Shown here one piece after another: positions 57,233 to 64,000 of a DNA stretch of 64,000 nucleotides. Under the pieces are notes generated by a model, which had not been told where the DNA came from, made no database searches, and worked only from the letters and a program-made list of their open reading frames with translations. A program made the position numbers and the translations under genes. This DNA comes from Pseudomonas sp. WS 5079 (GTDB lineage Bacteria > Pseudomonadota > Gammaproteobacteria > Pseudomonadales > Pseudomonadaceae), in assembly GCF_012985465.1 (NCBI RefSeq), contig NZ_JAAQWN010000001.1, positions 806,001-870,000 of the forward strand, written 5' to 3'. Positions within the stretch are counted from its first letter, which is position 1; the number at the start of each line of letters is the position of its first letter.

Positions 57233-57733
57233 GTGCTTATCGTATTCAGCGGCCTTCCCGGCACCGGCAAAACCACAATCGCCAAGGAGCTTGCGGCTAA
57301 AACCGGCGCCGTTTACCTGCGGATCGATACGATTGAGCAAGCGATCCGCAACTGCGCAGTTCTTGCACAAGACGTGGGGTCCAGCGGCTACAGGGTCGCG
57401 AATGAACTTGCCCTGAGTAATCTTCGCCTTGGCCACACGGTCATCGTTGACTGCGTAAACCCTGTAAGCGAAAGCCGAATAGCCTGGAGCGAAATCGCCG
57501 TAAAGGCGGGTATCGAGTTATTCAATATTCAAGTGATTTGCTCTGATAAAAATGAACACCAGCAGCGGGTGGAAACCAGGAAGAGTGATATTGCGGGGCT
57601 GATCCCACCCACCTGGCAGTCTGTGCTGGATCATGAATACGAAGCCTGGGAAGAAGCTCCGTTTTGCATAGACACTGCGCTGGTTTCACCGGCGCAAGCG
57701 CTCTCGATGATCACCGACCGATTACTGTCTTAG
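57233..57733 (+). CDS. P-loop nucleotide kinase-like protein (GTG start)
   Basis: 166 residues from a GTG at 57233 with AAGGA eight bases upstream. The Walker A is LIVFSGLPGTGKTTIAKELA, followed by YLRIDTIEQAIR and HTVIVDCVNPVSESRIAWSE, typical of the small AAA/zeta-toxin/gluconate-kinase-like ATPases found scattered in bacteria. The phosphate acceptor is unknown. It lies between a LysR gene and a LysE-type gene on the same strand. Confidence 0.83.
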   Translation: MLIVFSGLPGTGKTTIAKELAAKTGAVYLRIDTIEQAIRNCAVLAQDVGSSGYRVANELALSNLRLGHTVIVDCVNPVSESRIAWSEIAVKAGIELFNIQVICSDKNEHQQRVETRKSDIAGLIPPTWQSVLDHEYEAWEEAPFCIDTALVSPAQALSMITDRLLS

Positions 57734-57796
57734 CGGGTAATGGCGTCTATAAAGCTTCAAACTTAGGATTGATGCACAGCGACTCTGGAGATGCAT

Positions 57797-58417
57797 ATGG
57801 ACTTGGCAACACTCGCGTTATTCCTGCCCGCATGCTTTGCGCTGAATATGGCGCCAGGGCCCAACAATCTGCTGTCTATCAGCAATGCAACCCGCTATGG
57901 CTATCGCACATCCTGCATGGCCGGCGTAGGTCGCTTGCTGGCGTTCGCAATCATGATCGCACTTGCCTCGGCGGGCTTGGCCGTGGTGTTGCAAACTTCA
58001 GAGCTAGTCTTTTACGGGATCAAAATAATTGGCGCGGCTTATCTTTTCTACCTGGCGTATCAACTGTGGAACGCCGCACCGCAAGTAGCAGCCGAATCCG
58101 AAACCCCTCAGGTGGGACTGTGGGGGTTGGCAAGACAGGAATTCCTCGTGGCCGCCGGCAACCCCAAAGCCATTCTGATCTTTACCGCGTTCTTACCTCA
58201 ATTCGTTGACCCAGCGGTAGACGTGGGCTCCCAGTTCACGCTGCTGGGATTGCTGTTCCTGGTATTGGAATGGATTGCCATTGGCATCTACGCATACATC
58301 GGACTGCACATGCGCCGCTGGTTTACCCAGCCTCGAGGCAAGAAGATTTTTAATCGTTGCTGCGCGGGTTTGTTGTCCGCAGCTGCCTCGATGTTATTGA
58401 TAGCGCGGCGTGGGTGA
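57797..58417 (+). CDS. LysE/RhtB-family amino acid exporter (second)
   Basis: 206 residues from the ATG at 57797, with GGAG eight bases upstream; the ATG two codons earlier is too near that site. The family signatures are CFALNMAPGPNNLLSISNAT and ARQEFLVAAGNPKAILIFTA, with about six membrane segments. It is distinct from the exporter at 55553. It follows the kinase gene by 63 bases. Confidence 0.92.
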   Translation: MDLATLALFLPACFALNMAPGPNNLLSISNATRYGYRTSCMAGVGRLLAFAIMIALASAGLAVVLQTSELVFYGIKIIGAAYLFYLAYQLWNAAPQVAAESETPQVGLWGLARQEFLVAAGNPKAILIFTAFLPQFVDPAVDVGSQFTLLGLLFLVLEWIAIGIYAYIGLHMRRWFTQPRGKKIFNRCCAGLLSAAASMLLIARRG

Positions 58418-58470
58418 GTCTCATCAACAAAACAAAAACGGGACAGATTGATCTTCAAGCGGACGCAAGC

Positions 58471-58494
58471 TGAATCGCCCCTAGTTTCGTAGAC
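58471..58494 (+). repeat. Solitary IS3 terminal repeat (relic)
   Basis: TGAATCGCCCCTAGTTTCGT followed by AGAC matches the left end of the IS3-family relic at 10252 (TGAATCGCCCCGGGTCTCGT AGAC) at all but three positions. No transposase sequence follows. It is a leftover end of a deleted copy or a one-ended footprint. Confidence 0.7.
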
Positions 58495-58535
58495 GCCATC
58501 AAGCTACAAGGAAGGGTTGCTAACCCTGCATAACT

Positions 58536-58593
58536 GTCCGCTTTTGGCCGATTTCTGCCGGTGACAACCGACTGAAAACGGCCAAAAGCAGAC
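58536..58593. repeat. Inverted repeat element with GTCCGCTTTTGGCCG arms
   Basis: GTCCGCTTTTGGCCG (58536-58550) and CGGCCAAAAGCAGAC (58579-58593) pair at 14 of 15 positions around a 28-base loop. Similar 'CTGCTTTTGGCC...GGCCAAAAGCAG' palindromes are, from memory, frequent between genes in Pseudomonas. It has no T-run and is not an obvious terminator. Confidence 0.6.
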
Positions 58594-58622
58594 GCTCAGC
58601 GATGGGGGCTAAGCGATGTATT

Positions 58623-58745
58623 TCATCCCATAATAAGCTTCAGAAAGCTTTCAGCCTCAGAACGGTTATGGAACATCAAAGTGAAGGTGCCCAGCGTAAG
58701 CAAGCAGCAAGGGGGAGATTCGATTTCTTCGAAAACGATTTTCAC
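58623..58745 (-). CDS. Putative 40-residue protein downstream of the diguanylate cyclase gene
   Basis: A GTG at 58745 is preceded by an excellent ribosome site, GGAGG with six bases spacing. The 40 codons read MKIVFEEIESPPCCLLTLGT (GTG read as Met), then FTLMFHNRSEAESFLKLIMG and a TGA. The start lies only 25 bases after the stop of the GGDEF gene on the same strand, so the two may be co-transcribed. I do not recognise the peptide. The strong ribosome site and placement are the evidence; codon-level conservation has not been checked. Confidence 0.5.
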   Translation of the reverse strand: MKIVFEEIESPPCCLLTLGTFTLMFHNRSEAESFLKLIMG

Positions 58746-58769
58746 AGACGTCCTCCAGTCAAACCTTAA

Positions 58770-59807
58770 TTACGTAGTTACAGGAAGTAGCGGTTTGACC
58801 TGCCTTCCATCCTGAAACACCCGATCCTTACCATCATGCTTGGCTTTATACATATTGCTGTCGGCGCATTTGAGCACCGTTGACATGTCCGATGTCGCTC
58901 GGAACGGCGCGACGCCCGCGCTGCAAGTGAATTGATGCGGAGGCAATACGCTGCTACGGATGTTGGCCAGCAGGCGCAACGCATATTCATTAGCAACCGC
59001 ATCATCTTCGCCCAACAACAAGACACCGAACTCCTCACCTCCAATCCGTCCGACACAGTGGCTGCCAGCGGTGGTTTTCAGGCACCCGGCCATGGCACAC
59101 AAAATCTTGTCACCGACATCGTGACCGTACTGATCGTTTTTTAATTTAAAGTCGTCAATGTCCAACATTATGAAGTAGCCGCTGGGACCTTCAGCCAATG
59201 CCTTTTTTAAGGTCTCTATAAAGGCCCGCCGGTTAAGTAAGGAGGTGAGAAAGTCTGTCTCCGCCAATGTCCTGAACTCACTTTCGACCAACAATACCGA
59301 CCGCATGCTTCTTAAAAAGGTAAAGCTAAGAGTAAAACCAATGGACATGGAGGCAACGCAAAAAATTACCACATAAACTTCCAGTCCCCGGTAAAAGCCA
59401 ACGTCCAAAGTGGGCCACATCAGCATCCAGACCAGTAATGTAGAAAAAAGATAGTCCTGAACTGTGACGAATAAGATAGCACTGCTTACCACGATAATCA
59501 CAGCAAGGGGCAGCGTAAAGACGCGTAACTGCACATTGGTGTCAATCACATATGCAAAGCCGAGTGACAAAATCAATATATAGACGCCGCCGAGCATTCT
59601 CCATATGCGGAAATCAGCAACTACGCGATGGACGTACCAAATAACAAACAACAATGTTGTGACCAATAGGTTCGGTAGATTTAACGTTGTCGCAGGCTCA
59701 ATCAGCAAAACGCAAAGCCAGGAAACAATTCCTGCCATTTCAATCTTGGTAACCGCTGGTGACAGCAGCGTTCGCATTCTTGGTCGGATTTTGAAAATCG
59801 CCGGCAT
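58770..59807 (-). CDS. Membrane-bound diguanylate cyclase (GGDEF domain)
   Basis: 345 residues from the ATG at 59807, with AAGGAG upstream; a longer frame lacks support. Six membrane segments occupy residues about 20-190 (VTTLLFVIWYVHRVVA, MLGGVYILILSLGFAYVI, VVIFCVASMSIGFTLSF). The GGDEF domain has TDFLTSLLNRRAFIETL, IMLDIDDFKLKNDQYGHDVG and an intact active loop RIGGEEFGVLL near residue 259, so cyclic di-GMP synthesis is expected. The RxxD inhibitory site upstream of the loop is absent (AGSH). It has no recognised named sensor domain. Confidence 0.9.
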   Translation of the reverse strand: MPAIFKIRPRMRTLLSPAVTKIEMAGIVSWLCVLLIEPATTLNLPNLLVTTLLFVIWYVHRVVADFRIWRMLGGVYILILSLGFAYVIDTNVQLRVFTLPLAVIIVVSSAILFVTVQDYLFSTLLVWMLMWPTLDVGFYRGLEVYVVIFCVASMSIGFTLSFTFLRSMRSVLLVESEFRTLAETDFLTSLLNRRAFIETLKKALAEGPSGYFIMLDIDDFKLKNDQYGHDVGDKILCAMAGCLKTTAGSHCVGRIGGEEFGVLLLGEDDAVANEYALRLLANIRSSVLPPHQFTCSAGVAPFRATSDMSTVLKCADSNMYKAKHDGKDRVFQDGRQVKPLLPVTT

Positions 59808-59989
59808 CCCTAAACTCCTTTTCCGAAACGGCCTGAATGTGACGTGAACGTGTGGGCAATACCTGACCAATGACTTAAGTGTATTTCGGCATCTATACTC
59901 CTGTTATCAATCGGAAAAGACTGCACGCAAAACTTTCATATTGCTTTCACCATCAACGAAGAGGCGTTACCGCGACGCAGATAGAGCAT

Positions 59990-61258
59990 TCAATGCAGGT
60001 CGCTGGTGACTCTGCCAATGGCTTTCACGACTTGCTTTGCGCCTGACTGGATAGCCACCATCGCCATACCTGCCTGTTCGGACAGTTCCAATAAAACGTC
60101 GGCTTGGTCTCTGCTGCACTGGACATGCAACGCTGCTGCGCCGGCCAATTCTCGGTTTTGCCTGACCACGCCGTTAATCTCCCGCGTGGCTGCACTGGTA
60201 CGGCCGGCGAGCTTGCGCACTTCATCCGCCACAACAGCGAATCCTCGCCCATGCACTCCAGCGCGTGCAGCTTCGATAGCGGCGTTAAGCGCCAAAAGAT
60301 TGGTCTGGGTGGCAATGGCGCCAATCGTGTCGACGATGGAACCGATCAACTGCGACTGCGATTCAAGCGCGGTCATGCTGTCGGTCACCAAGGCCATCTG
60401 TTGGGCGATATTCTGTGTTCCAAGTACGGAGTCGGCGACCAATTCCATACCTCGGTTAGCTTTTACATCGGTATCTAGCGACACCTCGTAAGCCATGGTC
60501 GCTGCTTGTTTGATTTGGTCGGCTTTTTCAACTTGCTCGGTCACTACACTGGCGAATTTGGCAATTTTATAAACCCGACCGGAAGCGTCTCTGATGGGAT
60601 TGTAAGTGGCCTCTAGCCACACCACTTTTCCGCTTTTATCTACCCGGCGAAAGCGACCAGCGTTAAACACGCCCTTGTTCAGACTCTTCCAGAACTCGGC
60701 GTAATGCGCCGACGCCACGTCCTCCGCGAGGCAGAACAGGCGGTGATGCTTGCCCTGTATCTCCGCAAGGCTATAACCCATGGCCTGGACGAACGATTCG
60801 TTGGCGTAAATGACCTCACCCGCGAGACTGAACTGAATCATCGCCATCGAGCGGTTCAGTGCGTTGAACATTTCGATGACCTCCTGTTCGTCTTGCGCCA
60901 GAGGTGGTGCAACCATGCCGTAGCCTTGAAACGTCCGGTTCGCTGCAGCGATCCAACCTACATTGAGTGTCACAGCCCGGCCGTCGGAGGCACGATAGCG
61001 TTGCCGTTGGATGGCGTACAGGCTGGGTGCAAAATCATTCTGCGGCTCCGCGTTGATGTTACTCATTGCCATATTTGAAAGCTGTTCGAGCGAGTATCCC
61101 AGCGTTTGCGCAAACCGCTGGTTGGCCGAGATAATCCGACCAGCACCATCGACACGTATTGAAAGAAAAACCGCTTCGATACTGGCAACTGTACCGAGCG
61201 ACAGGGACAGTTCCTCTTGGCAGGCAAAAAGAGCATTCTTTATCTGGCGATTAAACAC
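59990..61258 (-). CDS. Soluble PAS-PAS-MCP chemotaxis transducer, BdlA-like
   Basis: 422 residues and no membrane segment. PAS 1 (about 20-125: [20 protein letters not shown]) and PAS 2 (about 130-245: [40 protein letters not shown]) are followed by a short MCP signalling domain with the hairpin tip [19 protein letters not shown] near residue 324 and [20 protein letters not shown]. This is the layout and length of BdlA, which links c-di-GMP to biofilm dispersal in P. aeruginosa. It lies 180 bases upstream of the diguanylate cyclase gene on the same strand; orthology is not proven. Confidence 0.85.
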   Translation of the reverse strand: MFNRQIKNALFACQEELSLSLGTVASIEAVFLSIRVDGAGRIISANQRFAQTLGYSLEQLSNMAMSNINAEPQNDFAPSLYAIQRQRYRASDGRAVTLNVGWIAAANRTFQGYGMVAPPLAQDEQEVIEMFNALNRSMAMIQFSLAGEVIYANESFVQAMGYSLAEIQGKHHRLFCLAEDVASAHYAEFWKSLNKGVFNAGRFRRVDKSGKVVWLEATYNPIRDASGRVYKIAKFASVVTEQVEKADQIKQAATMAYEVSLDTDVKANRGMELVADSVLGTQNIAQQMALVTDSMTALESQSQLIGSIVDTIGAIATQTNLLALNAAIEAARAGVHGRGFAVVADEVRKLAGRTSAATREINGVVRQNRELAGAAALHVQCSRDQADVLLELSEQAGMAMVAIQSGAKQVVKAIGRVTSDLH

Positions 61259-61349
61259 GCTGAACTCCGGTATAAAAAATTACAACAGAAAAAGACATTG
61301 CTCAGTGTTTAAGTCGATCCCGAGAGGGAAGGTTAAATAACAAACGAAC

Positions 61350-62252
61350 TCATTGGGGCCAGCGTCCACTAACAATGCAAATACAGCCAGACTTATTTTC
61401 CACTTCGCTTTCATCAACTCCCAGTTCCATGCTGACCCGTGCAACTGCGAAGTAAATTGACATGGCCCGCCGCATCAGTTCGAGAAAGGCCGGGCTCAAC
61501 TCCACCAAGCGTTTATCGCATTTGAAATAGCCGTGTAACTGGCCTTCCTTGATCATGCGCTGCATGTGTGTTTTGGATACGCCCAGACGCGATGAAAGCT
61601 CAACGTAAGAGGATACTTTGTAGCCAGTCTCTAACGAGCCGTTGCGCAAGGCATCAGCATAGAGTGCGAGCATCGGCAGGTGACCGCCATCCCGGTTGAG
61701 AATCCATTTCGCTTCAGGCAAAAGCTTGTCGAGCAGGAAGTCGCCTTCAAGTATTCTGGCAAAACCTCGAAAAAAAACGCGCAATAGATCCGCACTTTTC
61801 CCCATGCCCGACAACCAACTGTCGTATGGAGAGATCATCTGCGAAGGCAGTAGATACGATTTGATTAGCTGCGCGGTATTGCACAGCGCTTTATCCGTGG
61901 GTCGGAAGCTACGTTGGCGTCCGTCCTGGACATGTAACCGGACATCCAGATATCCGGCGATAGATAAGAACGAGCAATATGAGTCCAGGCTGTTGCGAGA
62001 CATATAGCCACGTTCTTGGCAAAATGCTTTCACTTTGGATAAGGGAACTTGCTCATCTTTATAACTAAAGCTCAACAAAGACAGGGCTACCATGAACCGG
62101 TCATATTTCAACAGGTTTTTATAGAATGAAGGCTTTTGTCGATAGCTCTCCATAACCAAATCGAAATGCAGGAGAACAGCTTCGTCTATATTGCCTCGGG
62201 TCATTTCGTAACTGGTCTCTTTCAAATTCTCAAGCAGATCAGTCTTGTTCAT
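61350..62252 (-). CDS. Unrecognised 300-residue protein, possibly a DNA-binding regulator
   Basis: 300 residues from the ATG at 62252 (MNKTDLLENLKETSYEMTRG), with AAGGG 11 bases upstream; a GTG three codons earlier is too near that site. I do not recognise the family. An N-terminal helical region is followed by winged-helix-like segments (VPLSKVKAFCQERGYMSRNS) and, near the C-terminus, a likely HTH, VSSYVELSSRLGVSKTHMQR. There is no signal peptide or membrane segment. It is divergent from nothing clear and lies 91 bases upstream of the BdlA-like gene on the same strand. Confidence 0.6.
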   Translation of the reverse strand: MNKTDLLENLKETSYEMTRGNIDEAVLLHFDLVMESYRQKPSFYKNLLKYDRFMVALSLLSFSYKDEQVPLSKVKAFCQERGYMSRNSLDSYCSFLSIAGYLDVRLHVQDGRQRSFRPTDKALCNTAQLIKSYLLPSQMISPYDSWLSGMGKSADLLRVFFRGFARILEGDFLLDKLLPEAKWILNRDGGHLPMLALYADALRNGSLETGYKVSSYVELSSRLGVSKTHMQRMIKEGQLHGYFKCDKRLVELSPAFLELMRRAMSIYFAVARVSMELGVDESEVENKSGCICIVSGRWPQ

Positions 62253-62830
62253 CGAGTACACAACCCTTAATCGGTAATATCAAACGGCTACCATTCACAA
62301 TACGCACAGTATATGTGTATTCGAACCGCTGGCAGGTTCACCCCAAAAATGTTTTATGACCTGACTCGCTTCGATTACCGGTCATCCGCAAGCGTGTCTG
62401 ATCGATGCCCTCCGGCTTAAAGACGCGCTGCGTGCATGAATCCGTTCGACCAATTGCAGCCAACAACGCATCACGATAATTCCCGCCCGTTCTTGCATCA
62501 TGATCCTCGCCACGTTCCCCTCGTGCCACCGAACTATAGTTGTAGGATCTAACCCATCTTGGAGTAGGCCAGCGCGAATTCATCGGCCAGGATCCTGACG
62601 GTTGTCTCGTCAGGTTGGTAGCGCGGTTGGGTGAGAGGCCGACTTACTCAATCTGAATTTGAATCTGAGCCAAGCCGATGTTCAGGTTTTGGGTTCAGCG
62701 GACGCAGTTCAACGTCCGCTAATGGCCGTTAGTGAACGCTCAGGCTCCTGAGTCTCGAGCACAATCCCACGCCCAATCGAGCAGAGCCATACCGATAACG
62801 GCGTCTTAAATTTCCCGTAAAAAGATAGGG
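62253..62830. other. Non-coding or decayed region upstream of the unknown gene
   Basis: No intact gene was recognised in about 580 bases. On the minus strand a 32-codon open stretch ending at 62556 reads PLTQPRYQPDETTVRILADE and FALAYSKMG before a stop; it has protein-like composition but no start and may be the 3' relic of a deleted gene. The rest shows no RNA or repeat that I could support. Confidence 0.35.
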
Positions 62831-62865
62831 TTGCGGAAGCGATCCGAAAAATTGCGGAAGTGATC
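62831..62865. repeat. Short direct repeat, possible IS terminus
   Basis: TTGCGGAAGCGATC (62831-62844) and TTGCGGAAGTGATC (62852-62865) are 14-base direct repeats differing at one base, 21 bases apart. Tandem sites of this kind are found at the ends of IS21-type elements, where they bind transposase. No transposase is present here. Confidence 0.4.
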
Positions 62866-62883
62866 GTCAAATCTTAGGCAATA

Positions 62884-62919
62884 AAAAACCCCGTAGACCA
62901 TTGATCTACGGGGCTTTCA
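62884..62919 (-). terminator. Rho-independent terminator after tRNA-Cys
   Basis: Read on the minus strand, AAAGCCCCGTAGA pairs with TCTACGGGGTTTTTT around a seven-base loop, giving about 11 base pairs and a T-run. It starts just after the tRNA-Cys 3' end. Confidence 0.9.
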
Positions 62920-62923
62920 AGAG

Positions 62924-62997
62924 TGGAGGCCGAGGTCGGAATCGAACCGGCGTAGGCGGATTTGCAATCCGCTGCATAACCATTTTGCTACTCGGCC
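62924..62997 (-). tRNA. tRNA-Cys (anticodon GCA)
   Basis: The minus strand gives a 74-base cloverleaf with encoded CCA. Acceptor GGCCGAG pairs with CTCGGCC; anticodon stem GCGGA/TCCGC around TTGCAAA-type loop, giving GCA; T-arm GGTTCGATTCC. It stands alone, followed by its own terminator. Confidence 0.96.
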
Positions 62998-63236
62998 TCA
63001 AACGATCAATGCCAAAACCACTGACATTCACCGCATATAAACTTGAGTGGGCTATGTGAAGCTTGCCCCTACTCTATCTCATTGAAAACATTGAGGTTTT
63101 TTATGTCTCAGCGCGTTCAATGGCGGCAATTATGTACTCATTTGCCGGGGCTGGCAACCCCTTGATTTCAAAAAATATTCTTCTGTAGGGCAGAGCCGGG
63201 GCGCTCTGGGAGAACACGCCCCTGCCCTGCCTATGC
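62998..63236. other. Intergenic region between tRNA-Cys and ggt
   Basis: No gene was found. Near the ggt stop the minus strand carries AGGGCAGG...CTGCCCT inverted repeats (63190-63232) followed by ATATTTTTTG, which may terminate ggt transcription. The tRNA-Cys promoter must lie at about 62998-63060, where AT content is high. Confidence 0.45.
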
Positions 63237-64000
63237 TTAGTAGCCCAGTGACAACCCGGTATTGCGCCGTGGGTCGTTGGCGCCGTAGAAGCGGTTGTTG
63301 CCCACGGGCTTGCCGTCCAGGGACGGGGCGCCGACGAGGATCGCGGCCAGGTGATTGGCGTCTTGGGGGCCGGCGAATTTGTGGCCCCAGCTTTCGAGGA
63401 TTTTCTGGGTGTCGGGGCTCAAGGCGAAGGTTTCGAGGTTGGTGGTGTCGGGCATCCACTGTTGGTGGAAACGTGGAGCGTTGACGGCCTCCTGGATGTT
63501 CATCTTGTAGTCGATGACGTTGAGGATGGTGAGCAAGGTGGCGGTGATGATGCGGCTGCCCCCCGGTGTGCCGATGACCATCACGGCCTTGCCGTCCTTG
63601 GTCACGATGGTCGGGCTCATGGACGACAGGGGCGCCTTGCCCGGGGCGATGGCGTTGGCTTCGCCCTGGACCAGCCCGTACATGTTTGGCACGCCGACCT
63701 TGACGGTGAAGTCGTCCATTTCGTCGTTGAGGATCACCCCGGTCTTGCTGGCCATGACGCCGGCACCGAACCAGTCGTTGAGGGTGTAGGTCACCGACAC
63801 CGCGTTGCCCCATTTGTCGACGATGGAGTAATGGGTGGTGTTGCTGCCTTCATGGGGCGCAACGCCGGGCTTGATGGCCATGGAGTCGCCGGCCTTTTGC
63901 GGTTCGATGGCGGCGCGCAGTTTGGCCGCGTAGTTCTTGTCCAGCAGATGCTCCACGGGGTTCTGCACGAAGTCCGGGTCGCCCAGGTAGCTGTTGCGGT
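63237..64000 (-). CDS. ggt: Gamma-glutamyltransferase, C-terminal part (cut by window edge)
   Basis: 254 codons are visible on the minus strand, from the right edge to a TAG near 63237. They cover the whole small subunit: the self-cleavage site and catalytic threonine lie in HEGSNTTHYSIVDKWGNAVS, followed by VTYTLNDWFGAGVM, LNDEMDDFTVK, the oxyanion serines in PLSSMSPTIVTKDG and GTPGGSRIITATL. Only the large subunit and signal peptide are missing. The periplasmic enzyme splits gamma-glutamyl bonds of glutathione and relatives. The end (YGANDPRRNTGLSLGY) is normal. Confidence 0.94.
   Translation of the reverse strand, partial: RNSYLGDPDFVQNPVEHLLDKNYAAKLRAAIEPQKAGDSMAIKPGVAPHEGSNTTHYSIVDKWGNAVSVTYTLNDWFGAGVMASKTGVILNDEMDDFTVKVGVPNMYGLVQGEANAIAPGKAPLSSMSPTIVTKDGKAVMVIGTPGGSRIITATLLTILNVIDYKMNIQEAVNAPRFHQQWMPDTTNLETFALSPDTQKILESWGHKFAGPQDANHLAAILVGAPSLDGKPVGNNRFYGANDPRRNTGLSLGY

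Noticed and set aside
62338..62583. 81-codon minus-strand frame
   Set aside because: No ribosome site or recognisable motif; another frame of the same strand gives a better protein-like relic ending at 62556.

Overview
The window is chromosomal DNA of a Pseudomonas, most likely of the P. fluorescens group. The evidence is the gacA-uvrC-pgsA-tRNA-Gly order with a TTG-started gacA, Pseudomonas-type metabolic operons, high GC with the usual long antisense shadow frames, and nine paired plus one single REP palindrome of the 'GTAGGAGC/GTGGGAGC' class.

Layout. (1) 1-9991, minus strand: part of a type VI secretion locus in the order tssB-tssC-tssK-tssL-ompA-like-hcp-clpV-vgrG; vgrG runs off the left edge and tssA/E/F/G/J/M are not in view. 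(2) 9992-13094: a decayed mobile region with a broken IS3-family element, a YegP-like gene, conjugation-like fragments and the N-terminus of an ICEclc-type integrase next to tRNA-Gly(GCC), whose 3' end carries the 18-bp attachment sequence known for that ICE family. (3) 13095-19762: conserved core (tRNA-Gly, pgsA, uvrC, gacA), a divergent phage-type regulator pair, a GNAT gene, then DAHP synthase preceded by two short aromatic-rich reading frames and a perfect terminator, then ppiC. (4) 19846-25380: yejABEF peptide/microcin C-type ABC importer. (5) 25486-31440: 3-hydroxybutyrate use (sigma-54 activator, -24/-12 promoter, GntP-type permease, dehydrogenase, acetoacetyl-CoA synthetase). (6) 31585-34451: a soluble PAS hybrid kinase and a second small parvulin. 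(7) 34560-41149, minus strand: an ABC importer, RidA, IclR regulator, PLP-dependent deaminase and KDG kinase, which fits catabolism of an amino-sugar acid such as D-glucosaminate. (8) 41456-43377: thioredoxin-like protein and a TerC/CBS membrane protein. (9) 43801-52975: SorC regulator and RpiB-like isomerase diverging from an ABC importer, two polyol dehydrogenases and DhaK/DhaL kinase subunits; together this reads as a four-carbon polyol (threitol/erythritol) pathway ending in D-erythrose 4-phosphate. (10) 53008-58417: two LysR genes, an MFS pump, two LysE exporters and a P-loop kinase. (11) 58418-63236: a patchy stretch with a diguanylate cyclase, a BdlA-like PAS/MCP protein, an unrecognised DNA-binding-like protein, IS relics and tRNA-Cys. 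(12) 63237-64000: the 3' part of ggt, cut by the right edge.

The least explained items are the double leader region before aroF, the REP whose two arms supply the stop codons of two convergent genes, the missing isomerase step in the polyol cluster, a 40-codon gene beside the diguanylate cyclase, and the unrecognised 300-residue protein. All family assignments come from reading translations by eye; no database search was run.
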